From positions 3,651,001 through 3,715,000 of the forward strand of contig OX387610.1 in assembly GCA_947568835.1 (NCBI GenBank): 64,000 nt of DNA, given 5' to 3'. The translations under genes were made by a program, and so were the position numbers. The notes under the pieces are model-generated. The model saw only the letters and a program-made list of their open reading frames with translations. It was not told the origin of the DNA and searched no databases. Positions 32,401 through 43,520 of this stretch are shown in pieces. The stretch comes from Protonemura montana (taxonomy: Eukaryota; Arthropoda; Insecta; Plecoptera; Nemouridae). Every line of letters starts with the position of its first letter. Position 1 is the first letter of the stretch.

Positions 32401-35400
32401 GAAATTCTTTGCTGGCAAAAGGTAGGAGTCCCTGAATCTGAGGTGTCCCTGTCATTTCAATACCAATTTTTTAAGTTTTTACTGCACTTTTCAACCATCT
32501 TTGACCATTAAAGTGGTGAAAACTACAAAAACCACGAAAAATGTATATTGCATTGTCACTGTGAGAGAATTCCAAATCAGTGACTCTCAAGATGGCGGTC
32601 TTGGCTTCAAAGTCTCTCCATGGCAACCACTATTCATGTTATTTATATTGTTCCTGTATTATTATAACCGTTTTGCTTGCCAGAAGGAGCATCGGTTGTA
32701 AATGAAAAGCAAACCCACCTCGTCCTGGTCGATGCCCTTGAGATTCTCCTGCAGGTACTTGAGCTCCTTGTCGCTGATGAACGGGTGCGACTGGGGATCG
32801 TTGTAGCACACGAGGGTGAAGATGACGAACCAGACCATCGCGATGCCGCCGAACATGTAGAAGACGATCGGCCAGTTGTTGTCGGTGGCATGCAGGATAA
32901 GACCACTGAGAGCCTGGCCGACCACCGTGCCGATCAGCGAGCCTGAGCAGTGGAAAATGTTGAATTACTGATCTCGAATAACCTGGGTAGAGCATAGGAT
33001 CCAGCCAGCTGATTTAAAATAACCTGGATAGAGCATAGGATCCAGCCAGCTGATCTCAAATAACCTGGATAGAGCATAGGATCCAGCCAGCTGATCTCAA
33101 ATGACATGGATAGAGCATAGGATCCAGCCAGCTGATTTAAAATAACCTGGATAGAGCAAGGGATCCAGCCAGCTGTTATCAAATAACCTGGATAGAGCAT
33201 AGGATCCAGCCAGCTGATCTCGAATAACCTGGGTAGAGCATAGAATCCAGCCAGCTGATCTCAAATAACCTGGATAGAACATAGGATCCAGCCAGCTGAT
33301 CTCAAATAACCTGGATAGAGCATAGGATCCAGCCAGCTGATCTCAAACAACCTGGATAGAGCTTAGGATCCAGCCAGTTGATCTCAAATAACCTGGATAG
33401 AGCATAGGATCCAGCCAGCTGATCTCAAATGACATGGATAGAGCATAGGATCCAGCCAGCTGATTTAAAATAACCTGGATAGAGCAAGGGATCCAGCCAG
33501 CTGATCTCAAATAACCTGGATAGAGCAAGGGATCCAGCCAGCTGTTATCAAATAACCTGGATATAGCATAGGATCCAGTCAGCTGATCTCAAATAACCTG
33601 GATAGAGAATAGGATCCAGCCAGCTGATCTCAAATAACCTGGATAGAGCATAGAATACATCCAGCTGAGCTCAAATAACCTGGATAGAGCATAGGATCCA
33701 AACAGCTGATCTTAAATTTGTTTTTTGTAGTGGGAGAGTGGTTGATTCAAGACACAACAAAATAGGTAAAAAAGTGTATTGTGTATTGTTTTTTTATTGT
33801 TTTTTATTTACCGCTGGATGAGATCGGGCAAGGACTTCGGTTAACTTAGGGAGCTTCGGATGACTCTGGGTAACTTCGGGCAAGCGACTCACGAGGAGAC
33901 ACGACTCACCAGCAAACGCAAACGATCCTAACCGACTTTTCTCGGCAGGCGGCGCCCAGTTGGCCAGCAACACGTTCATCGCCGGAAAAGTGGAGCCCTG
34001 AGACAACCAATCAGGGCATAGTAAGCATAGCGTTGAACCAATCAGAGGGCTAAGGCAATCAGATCCAATCCACATACCTCGCCGAGTCCCTCGAGTATGC
34101 GAATAACCAGCAGCCATCCAGAGCCTCCTGCGCGCGCCACCACCGGCGTGAGCATCGTGAACACGGCAGTGCAGAGAATGCCCAAACTGAGCGTGTATTT
34201 GCCGCCAAACTTCTCCGCCAGGAGGCCGCCTGGTATGTGCGTGATGACGTAGCCCCAGAAGAACGAGCTTAAGATCAGCCCCTGCGTGGCCTCGTCCCAC
34301 TCGAACTCCCCGTCCTGCGCAGAAAGGTCCACGTTAGGCAGGGCACGTTGGGACAGGGTAGGTTCTTGGCACGCTGCAAGCATAGCCATGGTGTGGTTCA
34401 TACCCCACGACCTCCAGGCAAGGCTGGGACACGAGACATGGGACATGGGGGCAGGGTCCACGTTAGGCAGGGCACGATGTGACAGGGTGGGTTCTTGGCA
34501 CGCTGCAAGCACAGCCATGGTGTGGTTCATACCCCACGACCTCCAGGCAAGGCTGGGACACGAGACATGGGACATGGGGGCAGGGTCCACGTTAGGCAGG
34601 GCACGATGTGACAGGGTGGGTTCTTGGCACGCTGCAAGCACAGCCATGGTGTGGTTCATACCCTATTGGCAACATTGTTCTTTGATACTGTTAACAATGT
34701 AACTGCAATTAGTGAGTTCGATTGCCCACTAATCTGTGCGCAGTGCTGAGCAAAAACACTGGCACAGAAAGAAATTACGCCGGATATGATTGACAAAGAG
34801 CAGTTTTATTGAGACCTTGATGCATGATCTAAAAGTAATGACTTCCTGTTTACAAAAAAATTTGCGCTGCAAAAAGAAGAGAAGCGAGAACGGCAAGCCC
34901 CGGCGAGCGCGGAGCGGTGACGCCTGCTCGCTGCTGAGCACAAAGCCCATCGAATTGGCTCTTCTCCCTGAACCCTGCCGGACACTTGGAGCTAGAGCGA
35001 CCCTCCCTATAAATCGGCTGACCCTCCTGGTTGCCCGGCGGGGCGTAAATGCAGACCAGTGACTCCTTGTCGGCATCTTTCTCTGGTACCGAAACAATCA
35101 CGCACCCCACGCGCTCGGTTTGCGCCCAAATCAGCTGCGTAAACCGCGCCGTCGACGCGTTGAACTTGTAGCTTTTAACAGGATCGATGTCGAAATGATC
35201 TCCTTCTGTGAACCAGATCTTAACGTGTGGCACTTTGAAGTAGTTTTCGGCCGAATGTGTCGTAGAGTTTCCGTTGTCGATGCCAAGGTTGAGTCCGTGA
35301 TGGAAATCGGCCCTCGCGCAGAACTCTTTGTCGGGTCGCTTGCACTGTGTGGCCCATTGCCTTGCGAGATTCTCCAGGTTTGAGTCCCACTTGAGTTCTT

Positions 35401-38400
35401 TCATGTTGGAGGATGAGCGTAGGGTGGTGTGCAAACCCTGAGCGACAAAGCTGCGATATATGTTGTGTCTTCGCAAGAGGGCCAATTGGTCGTATATCGA
35501 GCTTGGCCATTCTGTTGAATTGACGCATTCGTTCTCGGGGAATTTGTCGCAAGCTTCGAATTGAGTCAACATCCGGCTCTTCTGGCATTGAATGTGACAG
35601 AATTTGGCTGATTGACAGGTGCTTAAGGCTAGTAAGAGCACAACAGCGAAAAGACAGACAGGCATTTTTCTTTAGGGTGCAGCCAGAAAATTAAATAAAA
35701 TTTTGACTTATTAAAGTCAAGGCCTCTACGACTATAATTTGAAATGGCAGTGACCGTTTTATTTCAATCAGAGTGAATGGATAAAATCGCTGTTGTTAAA
35801 TTTAGGCTATTCAAAAGTTTAAAACAAATCAATGGACTGCACCAAAAACTGTGACTGCCTTTTACACGGGACAAACGTATGAGTATGTTTGTTCTCGGGT
35901 TTGGAAGCTGCATTAAATTTTACTGGTAGAATAGTTAAACGATGGCCGGTCCAGAATTCAAATTTGTTTTCATATAACCAAGCCCACTAGGTTTACACTT
36001 TTCAGTGACTGCAAACCTCATTCAAATTTGATTCAAATTTGATTAAAATGTTCACATGATCACTGACAGCTGTCATCTGTCATCTGTCATCAGTCATCTG
36101 TCAAATAGTTATCTTGCCAGCTCTCTAACAATGAGACTGTTAACTCTTGATCTCCTATTTTTCTTCTGTGTTCTCTGTGCCCTTTTTCTATCTACAAGTG
36201 AAGAACCAAGTCGCGAAACCTTGAATCTTGTTGTCGCAATTAAACAAGAACTAGTGCGTCGTTCCGGTCCGCTAAGTCTGCGCCAGGCTGGCATAGTTTT
36301 GACCAAGAAGTGGGTACTGACGACAATGCACACCTTTAGTGATTACTTCATTGCTAAAAACAAAGGAGACTTTATTTCTATCAAGGTGACAGTCAAAGGG
36401 GTGGTCGTGGAAATCGACAAAATAATGTTTCATCCCGACGACAGCGAGGCCATGAAAGCAAGGGACTTAAATCAGTTTAATCCGGAGAAAGACGCCGCTC
36501 TGTTGGAGTCAGAGAAAGGTGAATTTGGCAAAGAGAGGTTCTCCCTTGTGATCGACATTATCCCGACGGACGCCAAGGAAAATTGCTATGCGTTGGGATT
36601 GGGGGAGAGCGACAAGCCCGTGTACCGGAAGGTCACGCTCGTCTCACCCGAGATGACCTGTCATAACTTTGTCAAGTCCTTCAAGAAGTTTCCTGATGAC
36701 AATTTTCGAGTAGTCAGGTCGGCGGTCAAGCCGTATCACGTGTGCACACATATTACGGTAATTTCACTATTTTCTTAAATGCGTGTAGCGAGTGAAGCAA
36801 TTACTTAATATGACTACCCGTGTGTTTTTATCTTGTGACTGTTTCCAGGCTACTCTGATCGATTTGAATGGAATTTTCACGACTACTTTAAAATCTGTAG
36901 AGATCTCTACGTTTTTAAAAGATTTAGCAAAATAGTTTATTTTTTTATTATTATTATTTTACTTTAGAAACTTATTAAATGCCAAATCAATTAACAAAAC
37001 TTATTAACATTTTGCAAATATGTGAACCGCGTTGAGTTTTATCTTGCCAAAACCAAACAGATCAGTGAGTTTTCGCTTTTTTTTCGGAATTTTAGTCAGT
37101 TTTTATGCCTTATTTCACTACTTCTTCGCCCTATAACGCGTTGAAAACCCCAAGTCTAAGTTGAAACGAATGTTCCCACAACGGCAAGTTGTCCTTGCAG
37201 GACGACCCCCACGCATCGTACGCGGCATCTGGAGGGCCTCTGGTCTGTGAAGTTAAAGGAGCTGGAGCGCTCGCCTTCGGGTTGGCTCATGCATTCCATC
37301 CCACCCAACGCATCACCACATTTGTCTTTGCTGGCGAGCTGGAGCGATGGCTGGTGGACCGCACTGGTGGCCCGCACTTTGGGTATATTCACATTGAGAG
37401 CCGCGCGGACCGCACGGGGCCCGCAGTTGGGGAACTCTTTTGCATCGTGATGTTTGCGCTGAAATATTTGCGCACATAGCCAACGGCGCCCTCAAATGGC
37501 CCGAAAGATTAAAAAAAAACACCAAAAAAAGCCCAAAAAGCCCCAAAAGTTGTCTTGTTTGCATGCACTTTACCGTGAAAAACGTCTGCAAGTTTTATGA
37601 ACTTGTTTTTAAATAGTTTCGTGCGATTTTTTTTAGCAAATTGGTCAAATAGTAATCTTAGTTGTTAACGAATGGCTATCGATTAACGAACGATTCGTTA
37701 TCGTTATCGGCTATCATTTACGAATGATTAACTTAATAATAATAAAGATGATAATAAAAAACTTAATCTTATTGACGAATAAGCAGTAATTTTCGTATCC
37801 TCTTGAGCGGAAAGATCTTAATATTATTTCACCTAAGTAGTCTTTCACTTTCTTTTTGTGGTTTTTTTCTCTACGAGTTTGCAATATTTGTGTAATTTTC
37901 GATCAGTTTTCTCAACGACGTACGCACCGAAAACTGCTTAAAGGAACCCCATAGCCAAGTGGTATGTAGTTCAGAATGCAATTTCACGAAACAAGCTCGC
38001 GATTCCAATTTCGCCACATCTCCACATTTTTGTTTGGCTTAACAGTTTTTGGCAAAAATAAATATGTGTGAAATCATCGTGTTCCATTTATATCTGTCAT
38101 ATCATGTTATCATTTCATCGTGCAAAAATATCACTTGTCGAACTTCAACAATAAAAGAGTCTCAAGTGCGAGCTGTCAATGTCAACAATCATGTATGATT
38201 GGCACCAAGCGATATACCTTCACCCGTGCCGTGTTAAGTAACCAGTCAGCTGATCTCAAATAACCTGGATAGAGCATAGGATCCAGTCAGCTGATCTCAA
38301 ATAACCTGGATAGAGTATAGGATCCAGCCAGCTGATCTCAAATAACCTGGATAGAACATAGGATCCAGTCAGCTGATCTCAAATAACCTGGATAGAGCAT

Positions 38401-41400
38401 AGGATCCAGTCAGCTGATCTCAAATAACCTGGATAGAGCATAGGATCCAGTCAGCTGATCTCAAATAACCTGGATAGAGCATAGGATCCAGTCAGCTGAT
38501 CACAAATAACCTGGATAGAGCATAGGATCCAGTCAGCTGATCTCAAATAACCAGGATAGAGCATAGGATCCAGCCAGCTGATCTCAAATAACCTGGATAG
38601 AGCAAGGGATCCAGCCAGCTGATCTCAAATAACCTGGATAGAGCATAGGATTCAGCCAGCTGATCTCAAATAACCTGGATAGAGCATAGGATCCAGCCAG
38701 CTGATCTCAAATAACCTGGATAGAGCATAGGATCCAGCCAGCTGATCTCAAATAACCTGGATAGAGCATAGGATCCAGCCAGCTGATCTCAAATAACCTG
38801 GATAGAGCATAGGATCCAGTCAGCTGATCTCAAATAACCTGGATAGAGCATAGGATCCAGTCAGCTGATCTCAAATAACCTGGATAGAGCATAGGATCCA
38901 GTCAGCTGATCTCAAATAACCAGGATAGAGCATAGGATCCAGCCAGCTGATCTCAAATAACCTGGATAGAGCATAGGATCCAGCTAGATGATCTCAAATA
39001 ACCTGGATAGAACATAGGATCCAGCCAGCTGATCTCAAATAACCTGGATAGAGCATAGGATCCAGCCAGCTGATATCAAATAACCTGGAGAGAGCATAGG
39101 ATCCAGCCAGCTGATTTCAAATAACCCGGATAGATAATATGGTCCAGCCAACTGATCAGCTGACCAGCTGGCCAGGTAATCTTATTGGTTCTGTGCTCAC
39201 GCTTGTTGATGAGCCGGGCGAGTTGTCTGCTGGGCAGGCGTTGGGGTCTTCATGGGAGGAGGACGTGTTGTGTTTGACCATCACAGTGATGGCCACGTTC
39301 AGGCAGACTCTCATCGTGTAGGCGTTGGCGATGGCGAAAAAACCCATCAGACTCAGCAGGTAGCGCTGGGGGATGCATACTGCGGATAGAAAGTCCAAAG
39401 TTAGCCCAAAATCAGTCGAATTGCAGTCAAAATTCAGTTCAAAATCTGCCAAAAACACTCCCCACCCCTTTACAAATCAACCGAGTTTCCCCGTTTAGTC
39501 CATGTGCCAATGTGCGAAGTCCTGCTGGGCAAACGAACCAGTAACACGTGGTAACTGTAGGTGCCACCCAATGGCGCTTGCGGCCGTCCTTTTTAACAAA
39601 CCTCTTCAATTATGTAATAACGACTTAAAAAAATAGATGCATGTTTACCAATCGTTTAGGTTAGCATTAATAAAGATTAATTGAGTGTAAACCAGTCTCA
39701 AATGCGAGTAATCTGCGAAATATAATCAAAACGACGGTGTATTCATCTAGGAGCATCCTCAATTTGTTCAGTAAAGTAGTCGGCGGCCATATTTTGCGAA
39801 GACAGTTTAACATTAGGGTAATAGCACGGCAGTAAATAGCTTTATCAGTGAATGAAAATAATCATCAACTCATGCACGACGCTAAAAATAAAATAAACGA
39901 TATGAGAATTTAAATAGGCACAGTGTCTGTCGAAAGAGTGATGAGGTCGATTACTAGCTATAGCTTGACTCTAACATTGTTCTACCCGAGTCGAGTGGCA
40001 AGTCAAGTAGTGTCGTTTTGAAATAATGATTAACACACATCAACCAATTATCAGGTGTCGTAATCACGCGCAGCCGAGAAATTTGTTTCCAGTAATTGCC
40101 TTAGTGTTGATTCCTCTTATCAACCTGCGATCCAAATAAAATCAGAACTCAATTCAAACATTCCGGCAGATCTGCGATAACAGGTGACATATATGAATGG
40201 CATATTGGGCTTGCAGAATCTCAGCGCAAAATCAAATTTAATGAGAGTGCAAATAGCAATCAATCCAAATAATGTTCCACGAAATCACAACAGAATGACA
40301 GTTGTAATTGATATCAGTGACAGCTGAGTCGAACCTATAACGAGGCCTGGCAAAAATTAGGCGAAGCTCGTAGAGTAATAAGCGATGTGATAACGTTGTG
40401 CTTTGCTATACTCTATTTCAACAAGAAAATAGGGAGCTTACATGAAAGAAGTCCGATGATTTCAGCTGATCTGAAATCATCTGGATAGAGCATAGGATCT
40501 AGCCAGCTGATCTCAAATTACCTGGATAGAGCATAGGATCCAGCCAGCTAATCGCAAATAACCTGGATAGAGCATAGGATCCAGACGGCTAATCTCAAAT
40601 AACTTGTATAGAGCATAGGATCCAGTCAGCTGATTTCAAATAACCTGGATAGAGCATAGGATCCAGCCAGCTGATCTCAAATAACCTGGATAGAGCATAG
40701 GATCCAGCCAGCTGATCTCAAATAACTTGTATAGAGCATAGGATTCAGTCAACTGATCAAAATTTAAGTCAGGAAATCCATTGTTGGCAACATGTCAGTA
40801 AATCCGAGGTGATCCTCTGATTTTGGAGTTTTCGAGACAAGTTTTTAACCAATGTTCCATTATTAGTTGCCCAAGCACCTCGCTACATGGCTAGGAAGGA
40901 AAGTTTTAGATTTTGCCCTCAACCGTAATCCACAATCATAATCTTTTACCATAAAGGACCATGGCGTTTTTTCACCAAAATTAAGAAATTAAAGCTGAAA
41001 CGTCTAGATTTTGTTTTATGTGAAATGTTCTCTTTCATAACACTCGTACTAGACGCCATTTTAGAGTTATTTAACTGGAGATAAAAGTAGCAAGGTCAAT
41101 TGAAAAAATAACAAAAATATTGAACATTTGAAGGCCGCTGGTCAAGGTCACTTTGGTCCGTTATGATTCTGCTTTGCCTGGCGAAGTTTCCATGACCTTG
41201 AACGTAGAATATGGAGCATGAGTTGCAAGCAGTTCTTCCAGCAACCGTTGACATGAAAAGCGGTCCAAGAAGATCAACCGATCCCCGATTTCACCAACAT
41301 TGGGGTAAACTTGGTCCAAACTTAGTTAACTTCATGTTGGAAGATTTAAAAAAAGACTATTCACAGATGCTTAAAAAAATCAAATATACACCAAATGTGG

Positions 41401-41936
41401 TATTTAAACAAGAATGCACGGTTCTACCACGAACACAATCAACTATGTAGCTGTCAATATTTTCTCCTTGTGCTAATCTTCTTTTTAAAGTTTAAACTAG
41501 ATCAGTGAAGGTTCAATTCTAAACCTCTTTTCGAGTTCAAAGAAATTAGTGCTAACATAACCGCAAAACATTTAATTTTGATCGGAGCTCTGTGCTAAAA
41601 ACTAAATTTTTATTGTTTTACATATTGTGCTGCCGTAGTTTTCTTGTTTAATGTTTGCAAAATGGCATTGATTTAGTGAATATCAAATCTTAAGCAAGTT
41701 TTAAGCCAAGTTTAGCCTGATATTGGTGAAGTCAGACCACAACGTCCCACGTCATCAGCTTGTGGATCAAATTTGACAAACCAATCTACCAAATAATTCT
41801 GCAACGTATTTTCAGGGCTGGACAAAATTTAACAAAAACACTGTAAATTCAATACAAACACGAACAGGCACAAAAAAAGGAAACATCGAAATCAAAACTT
41901 ACGATCCCCCAAAGTTTTCTGCCATCCAGTTTTCAT
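29401..41936 (-). CDS. SLC17-type major facilitator (sialin / inorganic phosphate cotransporter-like)
   Basis: Multi-pass anion transporter of the SLC17 family; insect members are often named putative inorganic phosphate cotransporters. Exons: 41936-41903, 39379-39201, 34314-34078, 33997-33910, 32942-32719, 31762-31610, 31009-30877, 30377-30139, 29646-29401; phases close and give 510 residues, the usual family length. Family motifs: PQRYLLSLMGFFAIANAYTM (TM1), GYVITHIPGGLLAEKFGGKY, RILEGLGEGSTFPAMNVLLA, EKSRLGSFAFAG, GHDWVFFTMVTDLPKYM, ITPYLVGLLTP and LLQWRTVFWI. NHTxS-type glycosylation site (HNTS) in the first loop. Exon 1 (MKTGWQKTLGD) is inferred from phase and donor alone. Substrate cannot be told. 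Introns contain five large 41-bp arrays and two nested genes. Confidence 0.92.
29821..29834 (+). promoter_or_regulatory. X-box-like sequence in transporter intron
   Basis: CTTACCATAGCAAC matches 13 of 14 positions of GTHNYYATRRNAAC. It is in the last intron of the transporter gene with no ciliary gene start next to it, so it may be chance. Confidence 0.25.
30575..30870 (-). repeat. 118-bp tandem repeat in transporter intron
   Basis: About 2.5 copies of the 22.7-kb family in reverse, therefore in the sense orientation of the transporter. On the coding strand the array starts three to four bases after the donor of exon 31009-30877 (GTAAGTCTCGACCATC). Confidence 0.9.
31020..31560. other. Transporter intron sequence with an unexplained 135-aa plus-strand frame
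   Basis: A plus-strand open frame (30991-31398) overlaps a transporter exon in antisense and continues with KLSRQLFHKKRKKTHTGSKT. It is not recognised and codon use is AT-rich; it could be an old transposon piece or chance. The rest is AT-rich with a T-run at 31549. Confidence 0.25.
32010..32640 (-). mobile_element. 41-bp minisatellite with element flank, transporter intron
   Basis: Array 32010-32385 (about nine units) followed by flank 32390-32640 with GAGTCAGGAAATTCTTTGCT, CTCTCAAGATGGCGGTCTTG and GTCTCTCCATGGCAACCA. This is the reverse complement of the layout at 6455-6870. Confidence 0.9.
32960..33715 (-). repeat. 41-bp minisatellite, transporter intron
   Basis: About 18 units (CTGATCTCAAATAACCTGGA, TAGAGCATAGGATCCAGCCA), with a block of unit variants (GGGTAGAGC, GATTTAAAA, GACATGGATAG, GCAAGGGATCC) repeated at least twice, indicating higher-order duplication. 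It ends about 18 bases before the exon 32942 acceptor. Confidence 0.95.
34327..34675 (+). repeat. 129-bp tandem repeat, transporter intron
   Basis: Copies begin GTCCACGTTAGGCAGGGCAC at 34327, 34456 and 34585; the second and third are almost identical. The array starts about 12 bases upstream of the exon 34314-34078 acceptor on the coding strand. Open frames of 138 aa (+) and 205 aa (-) are repeat artefacts. Confidence 0.9.
34805..34810 (-). terminator. Polyadenylation signal of the CAP gene
   Basis: AATAAA on the minus strand, 40 bases past the CAP-domain gene stop codon. Confidence 0.6.
34850..35665 (-). CDS. Secreted CAP-domain protein (antigen 5 / venom allergen-like), intronless
   Basis: CAP (CRISP, antigen 5, PR-1) proteins are secreted and have varied roles; insect members of this type occur in saliva, venom and many ordinary tissues, so a toxin role cannot be assumed. 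The 271-residue frame begins with a signal peptide (MPVCLFAVVLLLALSTCQSA). CAP signatures: LLRRHNIYRS, LKWDSNLENLARQWATQC, FTQLIWAQTERVGC and LVCIYAPPGNQEGQPIY. The C-terminus after about residue 235 ends in a hydrophobic stretch (AVLASLLFAAQIFL), which could be a GPI-anchor signal. There are no introns, and the gene lies inside an intron of the transporter, same strand, next to the trypsin-fold gene. A retrocopy origin is possible. Confidence 0.88.
   Translation of the reverse strand: MPVCLFAVVLLLALSTCQSAKFCHIQCQKSRMLTQFEACDKFPENECVNSTEWPSSIYDQLALLRRHNIYRSFVAQGLHTTLRSSSNMKELKWDSNLENLARQWATQCKRPDKEFCARADFHHGLNLGIDNGNSTTHSAENYFKVPHVKIWFTEGDHFDIDPVKSYKFNASTARFTQLIWAQTERVGCVIVSVPEKDADKESLVCIYAPPGNQEGQPIYREGRSSSKCPAGFREKSQFDGLCAQQRAGVTAPRSPGLAVLASLLFAAQIFL
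36131..37479 (+). CDS. Secreted trypsin-fold (S1 family) protein, non-canonical
   Basis: Exons 36131-36757 and 37201-37479, phase 0, 301 residues. The start at 36131 gives a signal peptide (MRLLTLDLLFFFCVLCALFL); an in-frame ATG at 36056 would put 25 polar residues before it. S1 landmarks are recognisable: VLTKKWVLTTMHTF (the His block, usually WVLTAAHC), EKDAALLE (the Asp block), YAASGGPLVCE (the Ser block, usually GDSGGPLVC) and the end helix FAGELERWLVD. His, Asp and Ser are thus kept, but the cysteine after His and the Asp before Ser are lost, and no R-IVGG activation site is seen. A regulatory or inactive homologue is likely. It is nested in a transporter intron on the opposite strand. 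Confidence 0.75.
37480..38235. other. Transporter intron, spacer 3' of the trypsin-fold gene
   Basis: AT-rich. AATAATAAAG near 37738 may serve as poly(A) signal of the trypsin-fold gene. A palindromic patch ATCGATTAACGAACGATTCG lies near 37677. A tRNA-like remnant (CATAGCCAAGTGGTATGTAG ... GCGATTCC) near 37950 is too degraded to call. Confidence 0.4.
38240..39160 (-). repeat. 41-bp minisatellite, transporter intron (largest array)
   Basis: About 22 units, mostly near identical, with alternating CAGTCAGCTG and CAGCCAGCTG variants. On the coding strand it starts about 40 bases after the donor of exon 39379-39201. Confidence 0.95.
39520..39860 (+). repeat. Dispersed repeat family B copy
   Basis: Contains ACACGTGGTAACTGTAGGTG, GGCGCTTGCGGCCGTCCTTT, TTAACAAACCTC, TAATTGAGTGTAAACCAGTC and TTTGCGAAGACAGTTTAACA. 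Colinear with 28600-28960. Confidence 0.7.
40460..40860 (-). mobile_element. 41-bp minisatellite with outer flank, transporter intron 1
   Basis: About seven units (40465-40760) followed by TCAAAATTTAAGTCAGGAAA, TGTTGGCAACATGTC and CTCTGATTTTGGAG, matching the outer flank found at 32390 and, reversed, at about 53640-53715. Confidence 0.8.
41211..41450 (+). other. Unassigned open frame (79 aa) beside a dispersed repeat
   Basis: A frame with STDPRFHQHWGKLGPNLV and LEDLKKDYSQMLKKIKYTP ends at 41450, directly before the repeat segment shared with 3474-3665. It could be the coding end of an old mobile element; I do not recognise it. Antisense to the transporter, in its first intron. Confidence 0.25.
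41452..41635 (+). repeat. Dispersed repeat segment shared with 3474-3665
   Basis: CTGTCAATATTTTCTCCTTG, TGCTAATCTTC, TTTTCGAGTTCAAAGAAATT and GCTAAAAACTA line up with the NAT10 intron 5 segment. Confidence 0.6.
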
Positions 41937-42225
41937 TATCACTAAGAATCACTAAATATCACTAAATATCACAGTCCCAGCAGGTTAAAGGGCCTCACAC
42001 TTGTCTTGCCAGCAGGTATGCACCGGTCTCGGGAAGAACTTGGTGGACAAGCTGTTCTTGGACCGACCACTGGACCCGGTGCTGGGACAGTGGTGCACTG
42101 ACTGTCAATCTCACGGGCGACACCTGCTTTATTACTACTCTGCGTTGACGCCGTCGTCGATGACGCGCTGAGAGCCGCCTAGCACCTGGGAGAGACCGTC
42201 AGCCAGCTAGGACAGGTAACCATGC
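41937..42225. other. 5' flank of the transporter gene
   Basis: Contains a 3-fold AATATCACTAA/ACTAAATATCAC short repeat near 41945 and a GC-rich stretch. No TATA box recognised; the transcription start is unknown. Confidence 0.35.
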
Positions 42226-42715
42226 ACTGGTTTGGGAACCAGTCCACGGGATGCGCTGTCCACATAAGTGTGTACAGACCAGTGGGTTACATAGGTAGAA
42301 TAGGGGAGATCAAAGACCCCAATGGCTTGGAAACCAGTCCACGGGATGCGCTATCCATGCAAGTGTGTACAGACCAGTGGGCTACACAGGTAGAATAAGG
42401 GAGATCGAAGACCCCCTGGCTTGGAAACCAGTCCACGGAATGCGCTATCCACGCAAGTGTGTATAGACCAGTGGGTTACACAGGTAGAATAGGGGAGATC
42501 GAAGACCACACTGGCTTGAAAACCAGTCCACGGGATGCGCTATCCACGCAAGTGTGTACAGACCAGTGGGTTACACAGGTAGAATAGGGGAGATCGAAGA
42601 CCACACTGGCTTGGAAATCAGTCCACGGGATGCGCTATCCACGTAAGTGTGTACAGACCAGTGGGTTACACAGGTGGAATAGGGGAGATCGAAGGCCCCC
42701 TTTGGCTTCGATAAC
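42226..42715 (+). repeat. 95-bp tandem repeat upstream of the transporter
   Basis: About five copies of a unit near 95 bases with GGCTTGGAAACCAGTCCACG, GGATGCGCTATCCACGCAAG, TGTGTACAGACCAGTGGGTT and AATAGGGGAGATCGAAGACC. Confidence 0.9.
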
Positions 42716-43520
42716 TGTCGATTGTCCGCATGACGGCAAAGTAACGAGCGATAAGTACAGCACGCTTCAAATAAGTACCTGATATGAGTACCTACCTGAT
42801 GGCTCAACGTCATTTGTCTACAAGTGCTATCACTCGGCAGTGTCGTTTCATTCTAGACGTTCATTTTTCCTTTCTTATCAAACGTGTAAAATACGGAAAG
42901 TTGAGTTGAAGTTGCCGACAATCGTGCATAAACGACGCATGAATGCACAATTGAAGACATTAATTGCGATGCATACTGGCACGCAAATCGCTGCACTGAT
43001 TTAATTGTAACTTATTAAATAAGTAACCTCGAGAGTTTTAAAACCGATTTGTCCTCTTGTCACGCACCCCCCACTCCCACCCCCCCCCCCCCCTACCCCC
43101 GCAGAGGAGTGTCCGGTAGGGAAAAAGGGCACGTCACCCCTATTTCACTTGCAGTAAATGAAAAAAAAAGGCAAATAATAATAAAAATATTTAATACTAA
43201 TAACTAATCATTAAAATATCATTGTTAAGCACTAATTTCAGGCTCAAAACCACGTGGCACCCTTTTTACATCTGTTATTTATTTTTTTAATTAAGTAAGA
43301 TTTAAGGAATATTTGAGCGGTTTTGATTTGGTCATTTTAAGGGATGGAAATCTGCGAATGGGAGAGTCTGGCTGGAGCTTTAAACTTATCTCGCAAGGAC
43401 TTGAAAATAATATTCTGCGCATTGGATCACGTGAACACTCAAATAATTTCCAAACATTCTTGAAATTGCAGAATTTTTTTTTTGTGCAAATTATTGTAAC
43501 GAAGTTAGATTGAAAAAAAG
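42716..43520. other. Intergenic spacer
   Basis: No gene recognised. A C-rich stretch of over 20 bases lies around 43065-43098, and the rest is AT-rich. Confidence 0.5.

Noticed and set aside
34042..34659. 205-aa minus frame joining a transporter exon to upstream repeats
   Set aside because: The part upstream of 34314 is the 129-bp tandem repeat read through; a clean acceptor (GCGCAG) marks the exon start.
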